A DNA stretch of 64,000 nt from Mycolicibacterium crocinum. GTDB taxonomy: Bacteria; Actinomycetota; Actinomycetes; Mycobacteriales; Mycobacteriaceae. Below are positions 40,535-52,726 of this stretch, in pieces (positions within the stretch are counted from its first letter, which is position 1; the number at the start of each line of letters is the position of its first letter). The stretch is taken from NCBI RefSeq assembly GCF_022370635.2, contig NZ_CP092362.2:1302001-1366000 (forward strand). Direction: 5' to 3'. The notes below the pieces were generated by a model. It saw only the letters and a program-made list of their open reading frames with translations, ran no database searches and was not told where the DNA came from. Position numbers and translations under genes: made by a program.

Positions 40535-41587
40535 ATGACCGCACCCAGTAAAGTCCGGGCTTCGGCCCCTTCTCATGTTCACGCTGGTAGCGGTAGTCGC
40601 CCGCGCCGGTATCCGGTCTCCGACGGCGCGCCGGTCGAGGTTGTCGAGAGCGGCCCCAGCATTGCCGCGCGCCTCGTCTCGATGGGCACCCGAGTCACCA
40701 TGTGGCCCACGCTGGCCGTGCTCAGCCACGTACCGCACTGGCCGTGGCCGTTCGGCCTTGTCGACTTCGTCGCCCGGGCGCTGCTTCCGACGCCCGGCAC
40801 TGTCCGCGCCACCGTCGGCTTGCCGAACGCCTCCGCGCAACTGGTCCGCGCCCCCGGCGTGCTGCCCGCCGACGGCAACCGCCGCGTCGTGCTGTACATG
40901 CACGGCGGCGCCTTCCTGACCTGCGGTGTCAACTCGCACAGCCGGATCTCCGTCGCGCTGTCGAAGTTCGCCGACTCGCCGGTTCTGGTGGTCGACTACC
41001 GGTTGATCCCCAAGCACTCGATCGGCAACGCCGTCGACGACTGCTACGACGCCTACCAGTGGCTGCGCACCCGCGGCTACGAACCCGACCAGATCGTCCT
41101 GGCCGGTGACTCCGCGGGCGGCTACCTGGCCCTGACGCTGGCGCAGCGGCTGCAACGCCTCGGGGAGGAGCCGGCCGCGTTGGTCGCGATCTCTCCGCTG
41201 CTGCAGCTCGACCACGAGCAGAAGCTGACCCACCCGAACATCCACACCGATGCGATGTTCCCGCCGAAAGCCTTCGACGCCCTGGTCGCGCTGGTCGCCC
41301 GGGCGGCGGCCAAGCAGATCGTCGACGGCGAGCCCGAGGGCGTTTACGAGCCGCTCGACCACATCGAGCCGGGCCTTCCGCGCACGCTGATTCACGTGTC
41401 CGGGTCAGAGGTCCTGCTGCACGACGCGCGGCTGGCCGCGCGCCGTCTCGCGGCGGCGGGTGTGCCCACTGAAGTGCGGGTGTGGCCGGGCCAAATCCAC
41501 GACTTCCAGCTGGCCTCGCCGATCATTCCGGAGGCCAAACGTTCGCTGCGGCAAATCGGGGAGTACATCCGCGAAGCCACCGGCTAG
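40535..41587 (+). CDS. lipU: Alpha/beta-hydrolase lipase/esterase LipU
   Basis: A 350-residue member of the hormone-sensitive-lipase family. HGGAF oxyanion motif, nucleophile GDSAGG, acid in the EVLLHDARLAARRL region and histidine in GQIHDFQL. Predicted short- to medium-chain esterase. The ATG at 40535 has AGGGAG at good spacing; a GTG three codons earlier is also open. The 192-base upstream gap is AT-rich, with a TATAGAT that could serve as a -10. Matches LipU (Rv1076). Confidence 0.9.
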   Translation: MTAPSKVRASAPSHVHAGSGSRPRRYPVSDGAPVEVVESGPSIAARLVSMGTRVTMWPTLAVLSHVPHWPWPFGLVDFVARALLPTPGTVRATVGLPNASAQLVRAPGVLPADGNRRVVLYMHGGAFLTCGVNSHSRISVALSKFADSPVLVVDYRLIPKHSIGNAVDDCYDAYQWLRTRGYEPDQIVLAGDSAGGYLALTLAQRLQRLGEEPAALVAISPLLQLDHEQKLTHPNIHTDAMFPPKAFDALVALVARAAAKQIVDGEPEGVYEPLDHIEPGLPRTLIHVSGSEVLLHDARLAARRLAAAGVPTEVRVWPGQIHDFQLASPIIPEAKRSLRQIGEYIREATG

Positions 41588-41620
41588 CCGCGCGCTTTCG
41601 CGGCCTGACACGATGTAGGT

Positions 41621-43015
<1,395 letters not shown>

Positions 43016-43038
43016 AGTAGTTACTCGGGCAAATTCTT

Positions 43039-43058
43039 TGAGCGCCGTATTGCGCTCA
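43039..43058 (+). terminator. Terminator-like hairpin after cysM2
   Basis: 7-bp arms TGAGCGC and GCGCTCA around CGTATT, 24 bases after the cysM2 stop. No T-run. Confidence 0.45.
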
Positions 43059-43152
43059 GATGAAGATTGCGCGTTGTCGCGATACGCAGGTTCTTCTCAG
43101 GTACATTTAGGCCGCTTTATCCCAGGTGATCGTTGTCGAACTGGAAGGCGCC

Positions 43153-43800
43153 ATGACCGAACAACCACCAGGTCCCCCGCCGGGGAACTACCCGCCGCCG
43201 CCTCCCGGGAACTATCCGCCGCCACCACCGCCACAGGGCGGATACGCGCCGCCGCCGCCTGGCGCCGGCTTCGGCGGACCACCCTCGCCCGGCCAGCCGG
43301 TTCCCCAGCTGCCGCAGAGCGCCTACACGTCGTGGTTCACCCGAGTCGTCGCGTGGCTCATCGACTACATTCCGGCCTACATCATCTTGGGCATCGGCTA
43401 CGGCGTCCTGATCGGCACCTCGAATACCGACTGTGTTACCGACACCTCGGAGTACGAGACCGGAACCTACTGCGCCTCGGACACCTCGACCACCGGCACG
43501 CTGGTCCTGGTCATCGCAGGCCTGATTGCGATCGCGTTCGTGGTTTGGAACCTCGGTTACCGCCAGGGCACCACCGGGTCGAGCATCGGCAAGTCGGTGA
43601 TGAAATTCAAGGTCGTCAGTGAAAAGACTGGCCTCCCAATCGGTTTCGGCCTGTCGCTCGTCCGCGAGATCCTCTACCTGGTGGCCTCGTACATCTGCCT
43701 GGGCATCGTATGGCTGATCGCGGTCCTGTTCCCGCTGTGGGACAGCAAGCGCCAGACCCTCGCCGACAAGATCATGACGACCGTCTGTCTTCCCCTGTAG
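43153..43800 (+). CDS. pra: Proline-rich antigen Pra (RDD domain)
   Basis: A 215-residue protein: an N-terminal proline-rich arm with GNYPPPPP-like repeats (about residues 10-60), then an RDD domain with about four transmembrane helices (WFTRVVAWLIDYIPAYIILGIGYG, GYRQGTTGSSIGKSVMKFKVV, LADKIMTTVCLPL). RDD proteins are of unknown or transporter-like function; Pra is a mycobacterial antigen (Rv1078). A second, similar copy follows 13 bases later. Confidence 0.88.
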   Translation: MTEQPPGPPPGNYPPPPPGNYPPPPPPQGGYAPPPPGAGFGGPPSPGQPVPQLPQSAYTSWFTRVVAWLIDYIPAYIILGIGYGVLIGTSNTDCVTDTSEYETGTYCASDTSTTGTLVLVIAGLIAIAFVVWNLGYRQGTTGSSIGKSVMKFKVVSEKTGLPIGFGLSLVREILYLVASYICLGIVWLIAVLFPLWDSKRQTLADKIMTTVCLPL

Positions 43801-43813
43801 ACAAGGACTTTCG

Positions 43814-44431
43814 ATGACGCAGCCCCCTCCTCCGCCCGGTAACTACCCGCCGCCCCCGCCGGGGAATTACCCGCCGCCGCCTCCGCCGGGAGGGAATTAC
43901 CCGCCGCCGCCTCCCGGCAACTACCCGCCCCCGCCCCCGCCGGGTGCCGGCGTACTGGCCAAGGAGGCCTACACCCCGTGGATCAAGCGGGTCGGCGCCT
44001 GGATCATCGATGTCATCCCGATCGCGATCCTGTCCGGCGTCGGACAGGGCCTGATGGTGGCCACCGGTGAGAACAACTGCACCTCCAGCAGCGTCGACAA
44101 CAGCTACGGCGTGTACTGCACCTCGCAGCCGTCGGCGCTGGGGCTGATCCTGTCGTTCGTGTTCGGGCTCGCCAGCCTGGCGTTCGCGCTCTGGAACTAC
44201 GGCTACCGCCAGGGCACCACCGGGTCGAGCATCGGCAAGTCGGTGCTGAAGTTCAAGGTGATCAGCGAGAAGACCGGCCAGCCGATCGGTTTCGGGCTGT
44301 CGATCGTGCGCCAGATCGCCCACTTCGTGGATGCGATCATCTGCTACATCGGCTACCTGTTCCCCTTGTGGGACGCCAAGCGGCAGACGCTCGCCGATAA
44401 AATCATGACGACGGTGTGCGTGCCGCTCTGA
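43814..44431 (+). CDS. Second Pra-like RDD protein
   Basis: A 205-residue paralogue of the preceding gene: proline-rich N-terminus with four GNYPPPPP units, then an RDD domain sharing YRQGTTGSSIGKSVLKFKVISEKTGQPIGFGLSIVR and LADKIMTTVCVPL with its neighbour. This is a clear tandem duplication; the copies differ in repeat number. About four transmembrane helices. A conserved role in the sulfur neighbourhood is unproven. metB starts 27 bases downstream. Confidence 0.88.
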   Translation: MTQPPPPPGNYPPPPPGNYPPPPPPGGNYPPPPPGNYPPPPPPGAGVLAKEAYTPWIKRVGAWIIDVIPIAILSGVGQGLMVATGENNCTSSSVDNSYGVYCTSQPSALGLILSFVFGLASLAFALWNYGYRQGTTGSSIGKSVLKFKVISEKTGQPIGFGLSIVRQIAHFVDAIICYIGYLFPLWDAKRQTLADKIMTTVCVPL

Positions 44432-44458
44432 CGCCTCGAGCCGATAGGCTCGAAACCG

Positions 44459-45631
44459 ATGAGTGAGCAACGCAGCGCAGCAGATCGGCACCGGGCCCAG
44501 GGGTTCGCGACCAGGGCCATCCATGCCGGCTACCGTCCCGACCCGGCGACCGGTGCCGTCAATGCGCCGATCTATGCGAGCAGTACGTTCGCCCAGGACG
44601 GTGTCGGCGGCCTGCGCGGCGGCTTCGAATACGCGCGCACTGGCAACCCGACGCGCGCGGCGCTGGAGGCGGTGCTCGCCGCCGTCGAGGACGGCACGTT
44701 CGGGCGGGCGTTCAGCTCCGGGATGGCGGCCACCGACTGCGCGTTGCGGGCGGTGCTGCGTCCCGGTGATCACGTCGTCATTCCCGACGACGCCTACGGC
44801 GGTACCTTCCGGCTCATCGACAAGGTGTTCACCCAGTGGGGGGTGCAGCACACGCCGGTGGCGCTGTCCGACCTCGACGCGGTTCGCGCGGCGATCACCC
44901 CCACCACCAAGCTGATCTGGGTGGAGACCCCCACGAATCCGCTGCTGTCGATCGCCGACGTCTCGGCGATCGCCGAGATCGCCGCGGTCGGTGGCCAGAA
45001 GGTGTTGGTGGACAACACCTTCGCATCACCGGCCCTGCAGCAGCCGCTGAATCTCGGCGCCGACATCGTGCTGCACTCGACGACGAAGTACATCGGCGGG
45101 CACTCCGACGTGGTCGGGGGCGCGCTGGTGACCAACGACGAGGAACTCGACACCAAGTTCGCCTTCCTGCAGAACGGTGCCGGCGCCGTGCCCGGCCCGT
45201 TCGACGCGTATCTGACGATGCGGGGTCTGAAGACACTTCAACTGCGGATGCAGCGGCACAGCTCCAACGCCGCGAAGGTGGCCGAATTCCTGGCCGAGCA
45301 CGAGGCGGTGAGCGCGGTGCTCTATCCCGGCCTGCCGTCGCATCCCGGCCACGAGGTGGCCGCCCGGCAGATGAGCGGATTCGGCGGCATGGTGTCGGTG
45401 CGGATGCGCGGTGGTATCGAGGCGGCGCGCCGGTTGTGCTCGCGCACTGAGGTTTTCATTCTCGCCGAGTCGCTCGGCGGGGTGGAGTCGCTGATCGAGC
45501 ATCCCGGTGCCATGACCCATGCCTCGACGGCCGGCTCGCAACTTGAGGTGCCCGACGACCTGGTTCGTCTCTCGGTGGGAATCGAGGACCCGGCCGATCT
45601 GCTCGGCGACCTCGAGCAGGCCTTAAACTAG
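44459..45631 (+). CDS. metB: Cystathionine gamma-synthase MetB
   Basis: A 390-residue Cys/Met-metabolism PLP enzyme that makes cystathionine from activated homoserine and cysteine. The PLP lysine is K210 in LHSTTKYIGGHSDV. Pathway context: cysM2 1.4 kb upstream runs transsulfuration in the other direction. Length and place match MetB (Rv1079). The 3' end overlaps the convergent GPP34 gene by nine bases. Confidence 0.93.
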   Translation: MSEQRSAADRHRAQGFATRAIHAGYRPDPATGAVNAPIYASSTFAQDGVGGLRGGFEYARTGNPTRAALEAVLAAVEDGTFGRAFSSGMAATDCALRAVLRPGDHVVIPDDAYGGTFRLIDKVFTQWGVQHTPVALSDLDAVRAAITPTTKLIWVETPTNPLLSIADVSAIAEIAAVGGQKVLVDNTFASPALQQPLNLGADIVLHSTTKYIGGHSDVVGGALVTNDEELDTKFAFLQNGAGAVPGPFDAYLTMRGLKTLQLRMQRHSSNAAKVAEFLAEHEAVSAVLYPGLPSHPGHEVAARQMSGFGGMVSVRMRGGIEAARRLCSRTEVFILAESLGGVESLIEHPGAMTHASTAGSQLEVPDDLVRLSVGIEDPADLLGDLEQALN

Positions 45632-46282
45632 CGCCGGCCGTACCGCGGCGGTGGTCACCGCCAGGTTGACCTCGGCCATCTTGTTGTCGTCAACCCATGT
45701 GCCGCTTGCGATTTCGATGGCCCGGTCGGCCACCCACTGCCAGCCGCGGTCGTTGAGGCTCAACACTGCGCCCAGGCCGCCAACGGTATGCAGCAGCGAG
45801 ACGATCGTCGCGGTCACGGGATCGGGGCAGTTGCCGTCGAACAGCGTCGACAACATCGCCGACCGTGCCGCATCCACCCGCGTCCGGCTGGCCAGCGGCC
45901 AGGCGTAGGAGTTGCGGCGAAATCGGTTCTGCGACAACGCGATCTGATGCAGCTGGCCGGTGCGCAGCAGCTGGTCGATGACGCGGTCCTCGGTGTGCTT
46001 GCGCAGCTTGCCGATCGCCGCGCTGGGCGTGACCGGTGCCTCCTGGAGCAGCGTCAGTGCTGGGCGTACCACGGGATCCAGCGGGGGTGGTCCCGCCAGC
46101 GCGACCAGGTGATCGGGCGGTACGGGTTCGCCCGGTACTGCCGGCCGCACCCGGCAGTCATAAGCCAGATCCAACAACACCGCGGCGGCCAGCAGCCGCT
46201 GCAGGAGGCTCGGCTCGATAGCGGGCTGTGCCGCACCGTTGTCGAGCAGCAGCAGGAGAAGGTCTTCGGCGATGCGCGCCAC
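45623..46282 (-). CDS. GPP34 (GOLPH3/VPS74-like) family protein
   Basis: A 219-residue protein with the GPP34 pattern: EDLLLLLLDNGAAQPAIEPSLLQRLLAAAVLLDLA at the N-terminus, RTGQLHQIALSQNRFRRNSYAWPL in the middle and a C-terminal VSLLHTVGGLGAVLSLNDRGWQWV. Eukaryotic members bind phosphatidylinositol-4-phosphate; bacterial ones have unknown partners. It starts 12 bases after greA on the same strand and is probably in its transcript. I do not recall this gene between metB and greA in M. tuberculosis. Confidence 0.8.
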   Translation of the reverse strand: MARIAEDLLLLLLDNGAAQPAIEPSLLQRLLAAAVLLDLAYDCRVRPAVPGEPVPPDHLVALAGPPPLDPVVRPALTLLQEAPVTPSAAIGKLRKHTEDRVIDQLLRTGQLHQIALSQNRFRRNSYAWPLASRTRVDAARSAMLSTLFDGNCPDPVTATIVSLLHTVGGLGAVLSLNDRGWQWVADRAIEIASGTWVDDNKMAEVNLAVTTAAVRPALV

Positions 46283-46294
46283 GCGCGAGGGAGC

Positions 46295-46789
46295 CTACGA
46301 GTGGTAGGGCTCGGCGCTGACCAGCGTGACCTTCACGGTCTTGCCACTGGGCACCGCGTACTCGCGGGTGTCGCCGACCTTGGCGTTGAGCAGAGCGCCG
46401 CCCAGCGGGGAGTTCGGCGAGTACACCTCGAGCTTGTCGTGATCGATGCCCTCCTGGCGGGTGGCGATCAGGAAGGTCTCGGTGTCGGACTCGTCGCCGT
46501 CGTAGTAGACCTTGACCACCGAACCGGGCAGTGCGACGCCGGACTGCTTGGGCGCCTCGCCCACCTTGGCGGTGTTCAGCAGCTCTTGCAGCTGGCGGAT
46601 GCGCGCCTCCTGCTGGCCCTGCTCCTCGCGGGCGGCGTGGTAGCCGCCGTTCTCACGCAGGTCGCCCTCTTCGCGGCGGTCGTTGATCTCGGCGGCGATG
46701 ACCGGACGGTTGGCGATCAACTGATCCAGCTCGGTCTTGAGCCGGTCGTATGACTCCTGGGTCAGCCAGGTCACCTGGGTATCGGTCAT
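46295..46789 (-). CDS. greA: Transcript cleavage factor GreA
   Basis: A 164-residue Gre factor that rescues backtracked RNA polymerase. The N-terminal coiled coil ([18 protein letters not shown]) has the acidic tip [15 protein letters not shown], with conserved D and E residues. The C-terminal FKBP-like domain ends in [23 protein letters not shown]. The ATG at 46789 has GAGGAG eight bases upstream. It matches Rv1080c. A hairpin lies 130 bases upstream. Confidence 0.95.
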   Translation of the reverse strand: MTDTQVTWLTQESYDRLKTELDQLIANRPVIAAEINDRREEGDLRENGGYHAAREEQGQQEARIRQLQELLNTAKVGEAPKQSGVALPGSVVKVYYDGDESDTETFLIATRQEGIDHDKLEVYSPNSPLGGALLNAKVGDTREYAVPSGKTVKVTLVSAEPYHS

Positions 46790-46917
46790 CTCGCCGCGCT
46801 CCTCATTCGTTGGTTCCGCGATGTTCGCGTTGCAGTCTGTTGTCGCTGCTGGGAACATGCGGATGGTTCCGCGTGTATTGCCATCGAAGAGCTGCGATCA
46901 AACGCGCTAATGAAGCA

Positions 46918-46946
46918 ATACACGGCTCCCAGCAGGAACCGTGTAT
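46918..46946 (-). terminator. 12-bp hairpin between Rv1081c-like and greA genes
   Basis: Arms ATACACGGTTCC and GGAGCCGTGTAT (minus strand), one G-U pair, 5-base loop, 74 bases past the DUF4307 stop. A terminator of that gene or a leader structure of greA. Confidence 0.55.
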
Positions 46947-47020
46947 CGACCAAGTCTACCACCGCGAGGACAGTCGCCCTTAATGCTTTCGCAGTTCCGT
47001 GTTAGTTGTTCCGTCGCCGG

Positions 47021-47458
47021 TCAGGGCGTGACGAGATAGGCGGGAACGTCATTTCCACAACCGTAAATATCGCCGACGAACGGTCGTTTGTACGACTTCA
47101 CAAATGTGGTGACCTGCACCGTTGCGTCCTGAGACGGTGGCACCAGAATTTCCCGGCGGCCGGTCTCGTCGCCGTCATGAGAACGAACTCGGACAATGCA
47201 ATGCGCCGGCTGCGAGGGATCCTTTCGGGTCACGCTGATCGTCACCGAAACGGTGTGATCGTCGGTGACCTCATACGCCGCGATTTTGCCCTCGACATCG
47301 TTGCCTTCGAACCGCTGGTAGGCGATCAGGGCGAGCACGACGCCTGCCGCCAAAACGAGGACACCCAGCGCGAACGCCACCCGGCGCCGGGTCGCCGCGG
47401 GCAGGCGCGAGCGCCCGTAGCGCGACTCCGGGGGGAGTGGCGGGGGACTGTCGGTCAT
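47021..47458 (-). CDS. DUF4307 single-span membrane protein (Rv1081c homologue)
   Basis: A 145-residue protein: a short basic cytosolic head (YGRSRLPAATRRR), one transmembrane helix (VAFALGVLVLAAGVVLALIAY) and an outward-facing beta-domain with two cysteines (HCIVRVRS and DIYGCGNDVP) that could pair. DUF4307 is actinobacterial and functionally unknown. It sits divergent from mca, as in M. tuberculosis. Confidence 0.85.
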   Translation of the reverse strand: MTDSPPPLPPESRYGRSRLPAATRRRVAFALGVLVLAAGVVLALIAYQRFEGNDVEGKIAAYEVTDDHTVSVTISVTRKDPSQPAHCIVRVRSHDGDETGRREILVPPSQDATVQVTTFVKSYKRPFVGDIYGCGNDVPAYLVTP

Positions 47459-47520
47459 GGGTTGCAGGTGCGTCTCTCGTCAGCAGGCTTCGATTACGGG
47501 TATCCACGCCCCGAATGGAA

Positions 47521-47540
47521 CTATTGGACTATTGGACTAT
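47521..47540. repeat. Short tandem repeat upstream of mca
   Basis: Unit CTATTGGA occurs twice plus a half unit in the divergent promoter region between Rv1081c-like and mca. It changes the spacing between any promoter elements if it expands. Confidence 0.7.
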
Positions 47541-47607
47541 AGGGCGTGCCGGCGCTGTTGCACCTGCACGTAAGACCCGATGACGACACAGTGAGTACAG
47601 GGGAGAA

Positions 47608-48480
47608 GTGACCGAACTGCGGTTGATGGCCGTGCACGCCCACCCGGACGACGAGTCCAGTAAGGGCGCGGCCACCCTTGCCCGTTATGCCGCCGAAGGC
47701 CACCGGGTCAAGGTGGTGACGCTGACCGGCGGGGAGCGCGGCGACATCCTCAATCCGGCGATGGATCTGCCCGAGGTGCGCGGCCGGATCGCCGACATCC
47801 GGAAGGACGAGATGGCCCGGGCCGCCGAAATCCTCGGCGTCGAACACCACTGGCTGGGGTTCGTGGACTCGGGGTTACCCGAGGGCGACCCGCCGCCGCC
47901 GCTGCCCGACGGCTGCTTCGCGCTGATTCCGCTGGAGCAGCCGGTCGGCGAGCTCGTGAAGCTGATCCGCGAGTTCCGCCCGCACGTCATGACCACCTAT
48001 GACGAGAACGGTGGCTACCCGCACCCGGATCACATTCGCTGCCACCAGGTTTCGGTGGCCGCCTACGAAGCCGCCGCCGACTACCGGCTGTACCCGGACG
48101 CCGGCGAGCCCTGGGCCGTCAGCAAGCTCTACTACAACCACGGCTTCCTGCGGGCTCGCCTGCAACTGCTGCAGGACGAATTCGCCAAGCACGGCCAGGA
48201 AGGTCCGTTCGCGGACTGGCTGAAGAAGTGGGATCCCGAAATCGACATCTTCGCCGGGCGGGTGACCACCCGGGTGTTGTGCTCGGAGTACTTCAACCAG
48301 CGCGACGAGGCGCTCAAGGCGCACGCCACCCAGATCGACCCGGACGGATTCTTCTTCGCGACGCCAATAGAGTGGCAGCAGCGGTTGTGGCCCACCGAGG
48401 AGTTCGAACTGGCTCGTTCGCGGGTGCCCGCCAAGCTGCCCGAAGACGACCTGTTCACCGGAATCGAGATTTTTGAGTGA
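47608..48480 (+). CDS. mca: Mycothiol S-conjugate amidase Mca
   Basis: A 290-residue zinc amidase of the MshB/LmbE type that cleaves mycothiol S-conjugates during detoxification. The metal motif VHAHPDDES (H12, D15) and the second site [11 protein letters not shown] are intact. The GTG start and length match Mca (Rv1082). It indicates mycothiol-based redox chemistry. The stop overlaps the next gene's GTG by four bases. Confidence 0.95.
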   Translation: MTELRLMAVHAHPDDESSKGAATLARYAAEGHRVKVVTLTGGERGDILNPAMDLPEVRGRIADIRKDEMARAAEILGVEHHWLGFVDSGLPEGDPPPPLPDGCFALIPLEQPVGELVKLIREFRPHVMTTYDENGGYPHPDHIRCHQVSVAAYEAAADYRLYPDAGEPWAVSKLYYNHGFLRARLQLLQDEFAKHGQEGPFADWLKKWDPEIDIFAGRVTTRVLCSEYFNQRDEALKAHATQIDPDGFFFATPIEWQQRLWPTEEFELARSRVPAKLPEDDLFTGIEIFE

Positions 48481-48753
48481 GAGACCTGTTCACGACCGCC
48501 GTGTCGGTACTGGCTGATCCGCCCAAGAACACCGGCCCGGATTTCGGCAAGGCCAGCCCGTTCGGCCTGCTGATCGTCGTGATCCTGCTGATCTGCGTGT
48601 TCGTCCTGGTGTGGTCGATGAACAAGCACCTGAAGAAGCTGCCGCAAAGTTTTGATGAGCAGCCGGCGCAGGACGTCGAGCCCACCGACGCTGCGGTGAC
48701 CGCGACGACGGACGAGGGTGCGGCGTCCGAGGGTGACGCACAGCGACCCCCAC

Positions 48754-48770
<17 letters not shown>
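48477..48770 (+). CDS. Small membrane protein (Rv1083 homologue)
   Basis: A 97-residue protein with one transmembrane helix ([20 protein letters not shown]), a short outer N-terminus and an acidic C-terminal tail. The GTG overlaps the mca stop (GTGA), and its own end overlaps the thioredoxin-fold gene by 17 bases, so mca and these two genes are translationally coupled. Function unknown. Confidence 0.8.
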
Positions 48771-50754
<1,984 letters not shown>

Positions 50755-50765
50755 CGTTTGCGGCC

Positions 50766-51131
50766 ATGAGCGATGCCCTCGATCTCGAAGCCCTGGTCAA
50801 CCGCTACCTGAACACCGTCGCCGCGGGCAAGGCAGCCGACGTCGCCGCGTTGTACGCCGAGGACGCCACGCTGGAGGACCCGGTCGGCTGCGGCGAAGTC
50901 CACATCGGCCGGCAGGCCATCGAGGGCTTCTACAAGAACATCGAGGGCGCCGAGGTGAAGTCCGAACTGCTGACGTTGCGCAACGGCGGCAGCGAAGCGG
51001 CGTTCATGTTCGCCCTCACCGTCGCCGGCGCCATGCGGATCGAGGTCATCGAGGTGATGACGTTCAACAGCGACGGTCTGGTCACCTCGATGAAGGCCTA
51101 CTGGGGCCCGGAGAACGTCACTACCCTCTGA
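50766..51131 (+). CDS. Ketosteroid-isomerase-like NTF2-fold protein
   Basis: A 121-residue protein close in pattern to 3-oxo-Delta5-steroid isomerase: LVNRYLNTVAAGKAADVAALYAEDATLEDPVG with Y14 and catalytic D38, then VIEVMTFNSDGLVTSMKAYWG. By my alignment to the P. putida enzyme, the oxyanion-hole Asp103 is Glu96 here, so activity may be altered. No steroid genes adjoin it, though a KstR-type box lies 26 kb away. The start is 11 bases after the YyaL stop. Confidence 0.83.
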   Translation: MSDALDLEALVNRYLNTVAAGKAADVAALYAEDATLEDPVGCGEVHIGRQAIEGFYKNIEGAEVKSELLTLRNGGSEAAFMFALTVAGAMRIEVIEVMTFNSDGLVTSMKAYWGPENVTTL

Positions 51132-51135
51132 GCAT

Positions 51136-51876
51136 CTAGAAGACCGCGAACCACATCGCGATGTAGTGGCAGATCGCCGCTACCGCGGTGCAGGCGTGGA
51201 AGAACTCGTGATGGCCGAATGTCGTGGGCCACGGGTTCGGCCACTTCAGCGCGTAGAGCACGCCACCAATGCTGTACAACGCGCCGCCGACGATCAGCAG
51301 CACCAGCGCGGCGACCCCCGCGCCGTTCATGATCGGCACGATGAACCACGCGGCGACCCAGCCGAGCAGCAGATACAGCGGCACGCCGACCCAGCGCGGC
51401 GCCGACGGCCAGAACATCTTGAGCAGCACGCCGGCCAGCGCCCCACCCCATACGATCGCGAGCAGGACAATGCCGCTGCGCTCGGGCAGCGCCAGCATCG
51501 CGAACGGCGTGTAACTGCCCGCGATGAAAATGAAGATCATCGAATGGTCGGCGCGCTTCATCCACTTGCGTGCCGTCGCCGACTTCCAGTTCACCCGGTG
51601 ATAGGTGCCGCTGACCGCGAACATCGCGACGATCGTGATCGTGTAGACGAACGTCGAGAGCCCCGCGCGCAGACCTTCCATCGCCCACGACACCGAGATG
51701 AGGGCCGCGCCGGCGATGAAGGCCACCACAGCGGCGTAGACGTGGATCCAGCCGCGGGCCCGGGGCTTGCCGAGGAATTGGGCGGCGGCGTCGACGACAG
51801 CTTCGGGGAAGTCTTCGGCGTAATCACGGGGCGATGGCTGCTGAGCCTCGTCGGCGATCTCGACTCTTGCGGTCAT
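51136..51876 (-). CDS. Hemolysin III/PAQR-family membrane protein (Rv1085c homologue)
   Basis: A 246-residue protein with seven transmembrane helices and the PAQR metal motif pieces [33 protein letters not shown] (H and DHS) and [21 protein letters not shown]. The family includes hydrolase-like receptors and bacterial YqfA; haemolysis is a historic label. AGGAGG-like GGAGG precedes the ATG at 51876. Divergent from the prenyl synthase gene by 55 bases. Confidence 0.9.
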   Translation of the reverse strand: MTARVEIADEAQQPSPRDYAEDFPEAVVDAAAQFLGKPRARGWIHVYAAVVAFIAGAALISVSWAMEGLRAGLSTFVYTITIVAMFAVSGTYHRVNWKSATARKWMKRADHSMIFIFIAGSYTPFAMLALPERSGIVLLAIVWGGALAGVLLKMFWPSAPRWVGVPLYLLLGWVAAWFIVPIMNGAGVAALVLLIVGGALYSIGGVLYALKWPNPWPTTFGHHEFFHACTAVAAICHYIAMWFAVF

Positions 51877-51931
51877 GTCACCTCCAATTCGCGACCGGGG
51901 GCATCTGCTCGTCACAGTAGTCTGGTTTGTC

Positions 51932-52726
51932 GTGGAGATCATTCCGCCTCGCCTCAAGGATCCGGCCTACCGGCTCTACGAGATGCGGCTGCGCCAGGAG
52001 CTGGCGCGCTCCAAGTCCCAGCTACCCCGCCATATCGCCGTGCTGTGCGACGGCAACCGGCGCTGGGCTCGTGATGCTGGTCACGACGACGTCGCCTACG
52101 GCTACCGGATGGGTGCGGCCAAGATCGCCGAAATGCTGCGCTGGTGTGCGGAATCCGGCATCGAGATGGCGACGGTCTACCTGCTGTCCACCGAAAATTT
52201 GCAGCGCGATCCCGACGAACTGTCCTGCCTGATCGAGATCATCACCGAGGTCGTCGAGGAGATCTGCGCGCCGACGAACCGGTGGAGCGTGCGCACCGTC
52301 GGCGATCTCGAGTTGCTCGGCGAGGAGCCCGCCCGCCGCCTTCGTGACGCCGTCGACAGCACCGCCGGGCTGCCGCCCGCCTCGTTCCACGTCAACGTCG
52401 CCGTCGGTTACGGCGGCCGGCAGGAGATCGTCGATGCCGTCCGGGCGCTGCTGAGTAAGCAGCTGGCCAACGGCGCCACCTCGGAGCAGCTCATCGAAGC
52501 CGTCACGATCGAGGGGATCTCGGAGAACCTCTACACCTCGGGGCAGCCCGATCCCGATCTGGTGATCCGGACCTCGGGAGAGCAGCGGCTCTCCGGATTC
52601 CTGTTGTGGCAGAGCGCCTATTCAGAGATGTGGTTCACCGAGGCGCACTGGCCGGCGTTCCGACGCGTCGACTTCCTGCGCGCGCTGCGCGCCTACAGCC
52701 GCAGGCATCGGCGATTCGGCATGTGA
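51932..52726 (+). CDS. Short-chain Z-isoprenyl diphosphate synthase (Rv1086 homologue)
   Basis: A 264-residue cis-prenyltransferase. Motifs: [14 protein letters not shown] (catalytic Asp), [11 protein letters not shown], and the [22 protein letters not shown]-terminal block. It closely resembles Rv1086, the omega-E,Z-farnesyl diphosphate synthase of decaprenyl phosphate synthesis, so it should feed arabinogalactan and peptidoglycan carrier lipid. The GTG start [11 protein letters not shown] matches that N-terminus. Its stop overlaps the next ATG by one base. Confidence 0.93.
   Translation: MEIIPPRLKDPAYRLYEMRLRQELARSKSQLPRHIAVLCDGNRRWARDAGHDDVAYGYRMGAAKIAEMLRWCAESGIEMATVYLLSTENLQRDPDELSCLIEIITEVVEEICAPTNRWSVRTVGDLELLGEEPARRLRDAVDSTAGLPPASFHVNVAVGYGGRQEIVDAVRALLSKQLANGATSEQLIEAVTIEGISENLYTSGQPDPDLVIRTSGEQRLSGFLLWQSAYSEMWFTEAHWPAFRRVDFLRALRAYSRRHRRFGM

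Noticed and set aside
43039..43058. Possible small RNA between cysM2 and pra
   Set aside because: The hairpin is explained more simply as an intrinsic terminator, and no promoter is visible.
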